A DNA stretch of 64,000 nucleotides, taken from NCBI RefSeq assembly GCF_001904745.1, contig NZ_MRCD01000038.1:1-64000 (forward strand), read 5' to 3'. Within the stretch, counting starts at the first letter, position 1. The number at the start of each line of letters is the position of its first letter. This DNA is from Calothrix sp. HK-06 (lineage in GTDB: Bacteria; Cyanobacteriota; Cyanobacteriia; Cyanobacteriales; Nostocaceae). Shown here in pieces: positions 27,214 to 34,158 of the stretch. Both the position numbers and the translations under genes were made by a program. The notes beneath the pieces were generated by a model, which was not told the origin of the DNA, made no database searches, and was given only the letters and a program-made list of their open reading frames with translations.

Positions 27214-27278
27214 AAACCTGGTTTCTTTATTGATAAAATGTAATAAAAGTAGCGATTTTGCGTAGAAACCAGGTTTCT
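27212..27278. repeat. Two GAAACC/GGTTTC palindromes before tmk
   Basis: AGAAACCTGGTTTCT (27212-27226) and AGAAACCAGGTTTCT (27264-27278) are close relatives of AGAAACC-x-GGTTTCT elements found elsewhere in the window. They flank the quinone reductase stop and the tmk start, and could act as stem-loops in the intergenic RNA. Confidence 0.7.
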
Positions 27279-27287
27279 TATTTTATT

Positions 27288-27926
27288 ATGCATGGCAAAT
27301 TAATCGTTTTTGAAGGGGTAGAAGGATGTGGCAAAACTACCCAAATTCAATTAACTAGCGAATGGTTGCAAAGTATAGGTGTGCCAGTTATGGTTACACG
27401 CGAACCTGGGGGTACTAATTTAGGAATACATCTGCGAAGATTATTACTCGAAGCTAATAATAACGCCATTGATCCCCGTACTGAACTTTTATTATATGCT
27501 GCTGACCGCGCCCAACATGTCGAACAAGAACTCAAACCAAATTTGGCAGCAGGAAAATATGTATTATGCGACCGCTTTATTTATTCCACCATTGCATATC
27601 AAGGTTATGGTCGCAACTTAAATATGGATTTAATTGATCAATTAAATACAATTGCTACTGCTGGTTTGGAAAGTGATTTAGTGTTGTGGTTTGATATTGA
27701 CGTTGAAACCGGACTTGCACGTAAACGTAAAAGTGGAGAAGCAGCAGACAGAATCGAGCTTGAATTAATTGACTTTCACTATCGTGTACAACAAGGATAC
27801 ACAACTCTATCTACCATGTACCCTGAAAAAATTGTTAGAATCAATGCAAACCAGGACAAAAATACTACACAAACTCAAATTCAGCAAATTTGCACTCAAC
27901 GTCTTCAAGACCTATCTATAAAATGA
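27288..27926 (+). CDS. tmk: Thymidylate kinase
   Basis: Phosphorylates dTMP to dTDP with ATP. The 212-residue protein opens GKLIVFEGVEGCGKTTQIQL with the P-loop, followed by TREPGGTNLG (the DR/E-P-G substrate motif), LLLYAADRAQHVEQEL and DRFIYSTIAYQGYGRNL. The lid carries ARKRKSGEAADRIE. The start is placed at ATG 27288 because an earlier in-frame start (27258) would translate a palindromic repeat. It overlaps the next gene, holB, by 4 bp (ATGA), a classic translationally coupled pair. Confidence 0.96.
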   Translation: MHGKLIVFEGVEGCGKTTQIQLTSEWLQSIGVPVMVTREPGGTNLGIHLRRLLLEANNNAIDPRTELLLYAADRAQHVEQELKPNLAAGKYVLCDRFIYSTIAYQGYGRNLNMDLIDQLNTIATAGLESDLVLWFDIDVETGLARKRKSGEAADRIELELIDFHYRVQQGYTTLSTMYPEKIVRINANQDKNTTQTQIQQICTQRLQDLSIK

Positions 27927-28870
27927 CAGATTTTTTTGCACCTCTAATTGGACAACAACAGGCAGTAGAGTTACTTAAACAAGCTGTAGCCAAAAATAGA
28001 ATTGCGAGCGCGTACTTATTTGCAGGCGCCGATGGAGTTGGGCGAAGTTTAGCGGCGCGTTGCTTTGTTGAATTATTATTTTCACACTCTATTAATAATA
28101 TATCGAGTGACTCGACGACTAAACGTTTACAGCAAGGTAATCATCCTGATGTACTCTGGGTGCAACCAACATACCAGCACCAAGGACAGCGCTATACTCC
28201 ACAAGAAGCAGCAGAAAAAAAAATTAAACGCAAGGCACCACCAGTTATTCGGCTAGAACAAGTCCGTGAAATTACAACATTTCTAAGTCGTCCCCCAATG
28301 CTGGCGCCCAGAAGTGCTGTAGTAATAGAACAAGCCGAAACAATGGCAGAATCTGCCGCAAATGCTTTACTCAAAACTCTTGAAGAACCAGGAAAAGCAA
28401 CATTAATTTTAATGGCACCTAACTTAGATGCCATACTACCAACTATTGTGTCGCGATGCCAACGCATACCATTTCATCGCTTAGACACAGCAGGTATGAC
28501 GCAAGTACTAATAAAAACAGGACATCAAGAAATATTGCAGCATCAAGCAGTCATGAATATAGCTGCTGGAAGTCCCGGAGAAGCAATAGAATCATACCAA
28601 CAAATGCAAGCTATAAATTCCGACTTATTAAAATCTGTTACTAAGGCACCAGCAAACCTTCGTCACTGTTTAGAATTAGCCAAACAAATCGACAAAGAAT
28701 TAGAAACCGAAGCTCAATTATGGTTGGTTGACTATTTGCAACAAATGTACTGGCAACAGCGACATCAACCAAATATTATTAAGCTACTCGAACAAACTAG
28801 AAAAAATCTACTTTGCTACGCTCAACCGCGTTTAGTTTGGGAATGTACATTTTTGAAGATGCTGGGGTAA
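27923..28870 (+). CDS. holB: DNA polymerase III delta prime subunit
   Basis: Clamp-loader subunit of DNA polymerase III. The 315-residue AAA+-like protein begins MTDFFAPLIGQQQAVELLKQ and has LFAGADGVGRSLAARCF in the P-loop position, which is degenerate (GVGRS, no GKT) as is usual for delta prime. Further motifs are RLEQVREITTFLSRPP, VVIEQAETMAESAANALLKT, LEEPGKATLILMA and IVSRCQRIPF (the SRC motif). The start at 27923 overlaps the tmk stop. A GGGCGGGTT inverted repeat follows, between this gene and a convergent one. Confidence 0.92.
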   Translation: MTDFFAPLIGQQQAVELLKQAVAKNRIASAYLFAGADGVGRSLAARCFVELLFSHSINNISSDSTTKRLQQGNHPDVLWVQPTYQHQGQRYTPQEAAEKKIKRKAPPVIRLEQVREITTFLSRPPMLAPRSAVVIEQAETMAESAANALLKTLEEPGKATLILMAPNLDAILPTIVSRCQRIPFHRLDTAGMTQVLIKTGHQEILQHQAVMNIAAGSPGEAIESYQQMQAINSDLLKSVTKAPANLRHCLELAKQIDKELETEAQLWLVDYLQQMYWQQRHQPNIIKLLEQTRKNLLCYAQPRLVWECTFLKMLG

Positions 28871-28871
28871 G

Positions 28872-28924
28872 GGGCGGGTTTAGGAAATTTTTATATTATA
28901 AGTAGGTTATGGGTTAACCCGCCC
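28872..28924. terminator. Inverted repeat between holB and a convergent gene
   Basis: GGGCGGGTT (28872-28880) pairs with AACCCGCCC (28916-28924) without mismatch across a 35-bp loop. It sits between two converging genes and belongs to the same family as the repeats near 1.4 and 2.5 kb, so a terminator function and a mobile-repeat origin are both possible. Confidence 0.55.
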
Positions 28925-28933
28925 GTACAGGAG

Positions 28934-29434
28934 TTATCTGTAATAATATATTTTGCGCTTTCTTTTTTTGGGTTTTTGTACTGGACGCATTGCTTCGCGT
29001 CCAAGTACAAACATACCTGCTACACCAAGATTAACAAACCAAATATATTGGTACCAATATCTTGCGATTTGTTCGATGGGGCTTAGTTCTGGATGGAGTG
29101 TATTTAAGTACAGCAACAAAATCATTACCATCAACGCACTGAACCCAACAAAACCTAAACCAACTTGAATCCTTGCTGGTCGCAGTTCCCAGTCTGATAT
29201 TTGCTCTACATCTATTTCTGCTAGCTGATTTAATGTACTATCTGCTACAGTATTCACTTCTTCGAGGCGCCTGCTAAGGGGTGCAGGTAAAATTGGAGTA
29301 ATGGCAGCAACAGTTGGACGACGTATTAACGCTTCAGCATCTCGTAATATCTCTAAAGATTTACGAGGTGTTGGTTCGGCAAATTCAATACTGGGTGTAG
29401 GGGTTTCGTCGGTGTTTTGGGGTTCAAAGTCCAT
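28934..29434 (-). CDS. Conserved cyanobacterial two-helix membrane protein
   Basis: A 166-residue protein. The first 95 residues are soluble, with ILRDAEALIRRPTVAAITPI and APLSRRLEEVNTVADSTLNQ. Two membrane helices follow (VGLGFVGFSALMVMILLLYL and WYQYIWFVNLGVAGMFVLG), and then a very basic tail QKPKKRKRKIYYYR, probably cytoplasmic or stromal-side. Such proteins are common in cyanobacterial genomes, though I cannot name the family. It starts 4 bp after the upstream peroxiredoxin gene ends (same strand), so the two should be cotranscribed. Confidence 0.72.
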   Translation of the reverse strand: MDFEPQNTDETPTPSIEFAEPTPRKSLEILRDAEALIRRPTVAAITPILPAPLSRRLEEVNTVADSTLNQLAEIDVEQISDWELRPARIQVGLGFVGFSALMVMILLLYLNTLHPELSPIEQIARYWYQYIWFVNLGVAGMFVLGREAMRPVQKPKKRKRKIYYYR

Positions 29435-29438
29435 TTAT

Positions 29439-29996
29439 TTACGATGCTGTTTTTTGTAGTTCATTTAATCGTGCTAGAACTTCTTTACTATGAATATTTG
29501 GATTGACCTTAACAAAAGTTTCGCGTAATGTTCCTTCTGGGTCAATAATAAAACTGTGACGCATTGAGAAAAAGTTCATCCATGAACCGTAGGCTTTACT
29601 TACTGTACCTGTGGTGTCAGCGAGTAGGGGAAATTTTAATCCTTCTGAGTCGCAAAACTCAGCGTGTGAGTCTATGTCGTCTGCACTTACCCCAATAACT
29701 TCGGCATTTTTTTGCATGTACTTAGGTAAATCTTCTTGAAAGCGACGCGCTTCAATGGTGCATCCTGATGTAAAGTCTTTTGGGTAGAAATAAAGTACTA
29801 CCCATTTACCACGCAAATCTCTTAGTGCGATTTTCCCATTACCTGTATTAGTCGGTAGTGTAAAATCGGGTGCGGGTTGATTAATTTCTGGCAATTTACC
29901 ACCTAGTGCGTGGGCTACTGGCGCTCGTCTAAACCAAGATAAGAAAGTGAAACAGCCAACCAGAAGTATATTTAGAAAATTGCGACGAGAAATCAT
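29439..29996 (-). CDS. Peroxiredoxin, BCP/PrxQ-like, with Tat signal
   Basis: A 185-residue thioredoxin-fold peroxidase. The N-terminus MISRRNFLNILLVGCFTFLS matches a twin-arginine signal (S-R-R-N-F-L), so export to the periplasm or thylakoid lumen is likely. The core FYPKDFTSGCTIEARRFQED contains the peroxidatic Cys79, but the position five residues on, Cys in PrxQ, is Arg84. Another Cys (115, HAEFCDSEG) might serve for resolution, or the enzyme may work as 1-Cys. Folding motifs GVSADD, FPLLADTTG and a HSFIIDPEG segment are conserved. It is transcribed with the membrane protein gene 28934-29434. Confidence 0.88.
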   Translation of the reverse strand: MISRRNFLNILLVGCFTFLSWFRRAPVAHALGGKLPEINQPAPDFTLPTNTGNGKIALRDLRGKWVVLYFYPKDFTSGCTIEARRFQEDLPKYMQKNAEVIGVSADDIDSHAEFCDSEGLKFPLLADTTGTVSKAYGSWMNFFSMRHSFIIDPEGTLRETFVKVNPNIHSKEVLARLNELQKTAS

Positions 29997-30040
29997 TTAT
30001 ACATTACCACATTCACATCTTCATATAAGTTTACAATACT

Positions 30041-30096
30041 GTAGGGACGTGATTGTGGAGACGTGATTGTGGAGACGCGATTAATCCCGTCTCTAC
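30041..30096. repeat. Degenerate, duplicated copy of the GTAGAGACG palindrome
   Basis: The stretch starts GTAGGGACGTGATTGTGGAG, repeats GGAGACGTGATTGT in tandem, and ends with ATTAATCCCGTCTCTAC. The right half matches the palindromes at 13030 and 37929 while the left half is expanded. It overlaps the last codons of sipA. Confidence 0.6.
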
Positions 30097-30311
30097 TGTA
30101 TGGATTCAAAATATTGACTTTCGAGAAGGAATGTTCCGCGTGTGAAGCGTATACCCCAGTATCCACCTGGGCGACGGTCAACTATAATACCTTCCTCACC
30201 GATTTGAATGACATCAGGAGGACGCAGCATTGGCATTGTGTCAGCAGTTTTAACATATTGTGGTAGTGCGACAACGCGAACTTTACTACCAACCGTGAGT
30301 TCTTCAGACAT
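30093..30311 (-). CDS. sipA: SipA, NblS-interacting regulatory protein
   Basis: Small protein that in Synechococcus binds the histidine kinase NblS, linking it to the high-light and nutrient-stress response. The 72-residue sequence has SKVRVVALPQYVKTADTMPM, LRPPDVIQIGEEGIIVDRRP and GGYWGIRFTRGTFLLESQY, which fit the DUF3148/SipA family. No NblS kinase is encoded in the window. It lies 97 bp upstream (in transcription order) of the Tat peroxiredoxin gene on the same strand. Confidence 0.88.
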   Translation of the reverse strand: MSEELTVGSKVRVVALPQYVKTADTMPMLRPPDVIQIGEEGIIVDRRPGGYWGIRFTRGTFLLESQYFESIQ

Positions 30312-30387
30312 TCTGATATATAAGGGCGCCTTTCCCTAAAATTACGAATATCTACCAAAATAGCAGGTTATATCAAGAATTAGACAA

Positions 30388-30414
30388 AGCCCGCTCCTGT
30401 ATTAAGAGCGGGTT
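30388..30414 (-). terminator. Terminator hairpin after a Spy-like gene
   Basis: AGCCCGCTC (30388-30396) pairs with GAGCGGGTT (30406-30414). Read on the minus strand, the stem is followed by CTTTGTCTAATTCTT, a T-rich tail. It lies just downstream of the Spy-like gene ending at 30442. Confidence 0.55.
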
Positions 30415-30441
30415 ATCCGGCAGTAAATTTGCACTATTAAA

Positions 30442-30888
30442 TTATCTAGGTCCCCCACTAGGATTTTGGCGACTTTGACTTTGATAGTACTGTTTAATTT
30501 GATTCTGTTGTTGTGGTGTTAAAACAGTTTCAAAAATTCTCTTTTGCGAACCAGCAACTATTTGCTGAAGTCTTCTGCCTTGGTCTTGTGATAATTGCAA
30601 GCTTTGAGTAATTTGCTGGGGGTTCTGACGTGCTTGCAGCGATTTTTTCAACCGCTCACGTTGCTGTGGTGTTAATACAGCTTCTATTTGCTTGCGAACT
30701 TCAGCGTTGATTACTCGAACTTGGTCTTGTTGTTTCTTATTGAGTTGGATTTGTGGTGGAGGAGCAATCGCTGGCTGCTGTTGGGCTTGAGCTAACTGCT
30801 GTACTGGTTTTGCGTTCGCACTAAAAGGGATTGCTGTTAAACTCAACGCAATCGCTCCGGCTAAAATTGATAAGCTTTTAAATTTCAT
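30442..30888 (-). CDS. Spy/CpxP-like periplasmic protein (LTPQQ repeats), copy 1
   Basis: A 148-residue exported protein: signal peptide MKFKSLSILAGAIALSLTAI with likely cleavage after SANA. The mature chain is helical and rich in Gln, Arg and Lys, with the LTxxQ-type motif repeated (AVLTPQQRERLKKSL near residue 90, SLQLSQDQGRRLQQI, TVLTPQQQNQIKQYY near 125). LTxxQ motifs define the CpxP/Spy periplasmic chaperone and stress-sensor family. It pairs with a second copy just upstream and with a divergent histidine kinase gene, which suggests a CpxP-like sensing module. Confidence 0.75.
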   Translation of the reverse strand: MKFKSLSILAGAIALSLTAIPFSANAKPVQQLAQAQQQPAIAPPPQIQLNKKQQDQVRVINAEVRKQIEAVLTPQQRERLKKSLQARQNPQQITQSLQLSQDQGRRLQQIVAGSQKRIFETVLTPQQQNQIKQYYQSQSRQNPSGGPR

Positions 30889-31075
30889 TTATTGCCTCGT
30901 GGATTTCTCCTATTGCTTTCACTATTATAGAAAGCTATTGCAAAAAAGCATGTCAGGGAAAACCACAAATCTACTTAATTTTGAACAAAATTTTATCTAT
31001 TGTTCAAATTTTTCTTAATTTATTTGAGCAATAATAACGTTAACTATAAAACTTCCGGTTTCAAGGAAATTACTT

Positions 31076-31089
31076 AGAAACCGGGTTTC
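31076..31089. repeat. GAAACC-type palindrome
   Basis: AGAAACCGGGTTTC lies between the two Spy-like genes, close to the stop of the second. A partial CCGGTTTC copy sits about 25 bp to the left, so two half-elements could pair. Confidence 0.55.
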
Positions 31090-31093
31090 AATT

Positions 31094-31549
31094 CTAACGA
31101 TTTTGTTGCTGACCACGCTCACGCCTATTTTGACGCATTTGCTGTATCTTTTGTTTCTGTTCAGCGGTAAACACGGCTTCCATTTGAGTTTTAGAGGTTT
31201 CTCTAATTTTCTTAATTTGCGCGCGTTGGTCTTCACTGAGATTTAAAGCTTTAAATCCTCCCCGACGAGCTTGACGGTTTTGCTTTGCTGCTTGCCATTG
31301 AGTAAGCTGTTCAGGGGTAAGAACTTTTTCAATTGCTGCACGTGTATCTTGACGAATCTTTGTCAGGTCTGCTTTCTGTGCATCCGTCAATCCCAATTCT
31401 TCTGCGAACTTTCCACGGTTGGGTTTCGCATCTGTTGTTTGAGCTACAATTTGCGATTGAGAGGTTTGTATGTTGGCTTTAGCGACAAAAGGTATAGCGG
31501 TTAAGCTTAAAGCAACAATTCCTAGGAGGACTGACGATTTTAATTTCAT
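31094..31549 (-). CDS. Spy/CpxP-like periplasmic protein (LTPEQ repeats), copy 2
   Basis: A 151-residue exported protein: MKLKSSVLLGIVALSLTAIP is a signal peptide ending around AKA. The mature part has the same periodic motif as its neighbour: LGLTDAQKADLTKIRQDTRA, VLTPEQLTQWQAAKQNRQAR, LNLSEDQRAQIKKIRET and VFTAEQKQKIQQMRQNRRER. The start at 31549 (MKLKSS) is preferred over 31582 because it gives a normal signal peptide. The gene is divergent from the kinase gene at 31782 and 205 bp from copy 1. A periplasmic chaperone or metal/stress sensor function is inferred from the LTxxQ family. Confidence 0.75.
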   Translation of the reverse strand: MKLKSSVLLGIVALSLTAIPFVAKANIQTSQSQIVAQTTDAKPNRGKFAEELGLTDAQKADLTKIRQDTRAAIEKVLTPEQLTQWQAAKQNRQARRGGFKALNLSEDQRAQIKKIRETSKTQMEAVFTAEQKQKIQQMRQNRRERGQQQNR

Positions 31550-31625
31550 GTGGTTGTTTTTAAACATAATCTTGTTTGACATCTATCATCATAGGCAAAT
31601 GTTTAAAGACATAATATTTGAAAAA

Positions 31626-31656
31626 AGTCATGATTTTGACCATGACTTACGTCATG
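31626..31656. promoter_or_regulatory. AGTCATG inverted repeats in the Spy-like/kinase divergent promoter region
   Basis: AGTCATG (31626-31632) and CATGACT (31641-31647) form a perfect 7-bp inverted repeat with an 8-bp spacer, followed by GTCATG (31651-31656). The cluster lies between the divergent Spy-like and kinase genes, where an operator for a response regulator would be expected. No direct evidence of binding exists. Confidence 0.45.
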
Positions 31657-31781
31657 GGTTAAGGTGTGACGAATGTAACTCTCTTTTGTTGCCGATGATA
31701 AGTTATTAATTTAGGTATATGTAGTTATGATTGAAATTTTTAATACTCAATTAATTCTATTTTTATATATGGAAGGGTCAA

Positions 31782-32978
31782 ATGAGTAACTCGATTCAAT
31801 TTAAAAATCACCCGTTTCGATTTCTGCTTTATCTAGAGTGGACGCTGTTGACTGTTGCTATCTTCAGTTCACTGGCGCCGACTCCGTGGATAAGACGCTC
31901 ACAAGATTTTCCTGAGTTGACAATTTGCAGCTTAATAATTTTTGGTTTAATGGGGTTACGATTACCAAAAGGTACTCAATCAAGTAAAATCATCTATACT
32001 GCTTGCGAAGTATGCTTAATTTTAATTACAATATTGTTTGGCGGTCGTGCTTCACGACTATTTCCATTTATATATTTAATTTTAGTAACTCGTAGCTGTT
32101 TAATTTTTCAACTACCCGGTCGATTAGTTGTAACTTCATTGTCGTTTAGTTTATTTTTGTTCACAATATTTCGCAAATTTAATAAATTTCCTGTATCACC
32201 AGTAGGGCAAGAGCGATTCAAATTTTTCACTTTAAGTTTTGTCGTATTATTTGCGCTAGCCCTGATTTTTGTACTATTATTAATGAATACAATTGTGTCA
32301 GAACGTCAAAGTCGTGAAAAACTCGCAGCAGCAAACCAAAAATTAAAGCAATATGCAATGAAAGTTGAATATCAAGCAACTTTAGAAGAACGTAACCGTA
32401 TCGCACAAGAAATTCACGACTCTTTAGGACATTCATTAACAGCACTTAATTTACAACTAGAAGCTGCATTAAAGCTCTCGCAGTCAAATCCAGTTAAAGC
32501 ACACGATTTTTTAGCACGGGCAAAAGAGTTAGGTTCTAAAGCATTACAAGATGTGCGACAATCAGTATCAGCATTACGCTTACACCCTTGGCAAGGTGAT
32601 TCATTAGAATCGGCTATTATATTACTTCTCGAAGATGTGGAACGCACAACTAACGTTAAACCAGAATATATAATTAATTTAAATACTCCACTATCAGGCG
32701 AATTGAGTATTACTGTATATCGAATTATTCAAGAATCTGTGACGAATATTTGTAAATACGCTAATGCCACAAAAATAAATTTACAACTATTAAATATTGA
32801 TTCACAATTACATTTAAAAATTCAAGATAATGGAATTGGATTTGATTTAAATGAAGCTACTAAAGGGTTCGGGTTGCATAGTATGCGTCAGCGTACTGAA
32901 GCTGTGGGAGGCAACTTTAATATTGAAACTTCTCCAAGTAACGGTTGTCAAATTCAAGTAATAATCGAATTAATGTGA
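31782..32978 (+). CDS. Membrane sensor histidine kinase, NarL/DesK type
   Basis: A 398-residue sensor kinase. About six membrane helices occupy residues 10-175 (for example LLYLEWTLLTVAIFSSLAP, IIYTACEVCLILITILFGG and FFTLSFVVLFALALIFVLLL). The HisKA_3 dimerisation helix follows with EERNRIAQEIHDSLGHSLTA, where His is the phospho-acceptor. A GHKL ATPase closes the protein (VYRIIQESVTNICKYANAT, DNGIGFDL, FGLHSMRQRTEAVGG). No response regulator follows: the next gene is a dioxygenase 73 bp downstream. Its position opposite two Spy-like genes suggests they are under its control or sense for it. Confidence 0.9.
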   Translation: MSNSIQFKNHPFRFLLYLEWTLLTVAIFSSLAPTPWIRRSQDFPELTICSLIIFGLMGLRLPKGTQSSKIIYTACEVCLILITILFGGRASRLFPFIYLILVTRSCLIFQLPGRLVVTSLSFSLFLFTIFRKFNKFPVSPVGQERFKFFTLSFVVLFALALIFVLLLMNTIVSERQSREKLAAANQKLKQYAMKVEYQATLEERNRIAQEIHDSLGHSLTALNLQLEAALKLSQSNPVKAHDFLARAKELGSKALQDVRQSVSALRLHPWQGDSLESAIILLLEDVERTTNVKPEYIINLNTPLSGELSITVYRIIQESVTNICKYANATKINLQLLNIDSQLHLKIQDNGIGFDLNEATKGFGLHSMRQRTEAVGGNFNIETSPSNGCQIQVIIELM

Positions 32979-33051
32979 TATATTAATTATGATTTACGTA
33001 AAGAAACCCGGTTACTAGCATTATTTTATAAAATTTACTTTGATGTTTTGC

Positions 33052-33780
33052 ATGAATGAATTAGAGCGTTACCTATTTGATTTACAAGGATTCATCGTTA
33101 TTGAAAATGCTTTATCTAGCTCCCAAATCGCTGAATTAAATTCATACCTAGACAAGCAAAAGGAGTTACATAAATCACCAAATGCGACGAGATATAGATT
33201 TGATTGCTTGCTGGGTTGGGGTAAACCATTTCGCGATATTATTAATAACCCACGTGTTACTCCTTATCTTTCTGAACTATTGGGTCACGAGTTTCGTTTA
33301 GACCATGACTACGTTCATATTATCGGTCAAGGAGTCGGGCCAGTTGGGTCATCGCTTCACGGTGGTGGAAATCCTTATGACCCTTGCCAGTATTACGAGT
33401 TTAAACACGGCAAAATGTACAATGGTCTAACTGCTGTTGCTTATGAGTTAAGCGATGTAAATCAGGGTGATGGTGGATTTGGTTGTGTCCCTGGTAGTCA
33501 CAAAAGTAACTATCCGTTCCCCCAAGCATGGCAAAATTTAGAAGCTCCACATGGCTGTGTTAAAACAGTAACGGCAAAAGCTGGAAACGCAATTATTTTT
33601 ACCGAAGCTTTGACTCACGGTACACTACCCTGGCAAGGTAAAAACGAACGTCGCACCCTATTTTACAAATATTCACCTCAATCTACAGCCTGGGCGAGAT
33701 ACTATTACAATCCTGATAACTTCCCTGATTTAAACGCTTCACAGCGTCGTATTCTCAGAATACCAGGTATTTCCACTTAA
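33052..33780 (+). CDS. Phytanoyl-CoA dioxygenase (PhyH) family protein
   Basis: Fe(II)/2-oxoglutarate-type oxygenase fold of 242 residues. It begins with the family's FDLQGFIVIENALSSSQIAE (about residues 8-27), continues LGHEFRLDHDYVHII, SSLHGGGNPYDPCQYYEFKH and GCVPGSHKSNYPFPQAW, then NAIIFTEALTHGTLPWQGKN and RRTLFYKYSP. The C-terminal His (ALTHG) and the Arg after NER fit metal and 2-oxoglutarate binding. ATG 33052 is chosen; TTG and ATG codons just upstream give a longer form. The substrate is unknown; homologues act on diverse small molecules. It follows the kinase gene. Confidence 0.78.
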   Translation: MNELERYLFDLQGFIVIENALSSSQIAELNSYLDKQKELHKSPNATRYRFDCLLGWGKPFRDIINNPRVTPYLSELLGHEFRLDHDYVHIIGQGVGPVGSSLHGGGNPYDPCQYYEFKHGKMYNGLTAVAYELSDVNQGDGGFGCVPGSHKSNYPFPQAWQNLEAPHGCVKTVTAKAGNAIIFTEALTHGTLPWQGKNERRTLFYKYSPQSTAWARYYYNPDNFPDLNASQRRILRIPGIST

Positions 33781-33818
33781 TTGAGTATTATTAGCTTTGC
33801 ATAAACGGCGCCTAAATA

Positions 33819-33859
33819 ACCCTATTAGTAATTGGATATATCAAAATTACTACTAGGGT
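33819..33859 (+). promoter_or_regulatory. Hairpin covering the ribosome-binding site of a small gene
   Basis: ACCCTATTAGTAATT (33819-33833) pairs with AATTACTACTAGGGT (33845-33859) over 15 bp with one mismatch. The right arm contains the AGGG that serves as ribosome-binding site for ATG 33866. If the RNA folds, initiation could be blocked; a terminator for the gene upstream is the alternative, but no T-run follows. Confidence 0.5.
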
Positions 33860-33865
33860 AATCGA

Positions 33866-34093
33866 ATGCAATCTTTCCCAACTAAATCACACATATCTGT
33901 ACAAACAGATTATAATAACGCCTCTTATGCTAATTTATACATAAATGCTAGTTTGGTAGTAGCAATTATAGGATTATTGGTAACAGTAAGAATAATAATA
34001 AATAAAGAACGACGTACTCAAAAAACACAACAGCAAATTAAAAAACTTGAAAAAATCTATTTACTTGAATGTAAAGGTAATAATCTCAGGTAG
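33866..34093 (+). CDS. Small single-span membrane protein with basic tail
   Basis: A 75-residue protein with one membrane helix, LYINASLVVAIIGLLVTVRIII (about residues 25-46), and a positively charged tail NKERRTQKTQQQIKKLEKIY that could form an amphipathic or coiled-coil helix. A good AGGG ribosome-binding site precedes ATG 33866 by 7 bp but lies in the arm of a 15-bp hairpin. No family is recognised. It converges with the gene at 34159. Confidence 0.6.
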   Translation: MQSFPTKSHISVQTDYNNASYANLYINASLVVAIIGLLVTVRIIINKERRTQKTQQQIKKLEKIYLLECKGNNLR

Positions 34094-34124
34094 GTAATTG
34101 ATGTAACGGATTGACTTGTTGTAT

Positions 34125-34142
34125 GGTGGGTTTCGGCCCACC
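34125..34142. terminator. Hairpin between convergent genes
   Basis: GGTGGG (34125-34130) and CCCACC (34137-34142) enclose TTTCGG. It is placed between the stops of the converging 33866 and 34159 genes, suiting a bidirectional terminator, and belongs to the GGTGGG repeat family also seen near 8441. Confidence 0.5.
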
Positions 34143-34158
34143 TTACTGTCATGGAGTA

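Noticed and set aside
31015-31236. 73-codon minus-strand frame overlapping the second Spy-like gene
   Set aside because: It is in another frame of a gene with a clear signal peptide and repeat motif, and has no features of its own.
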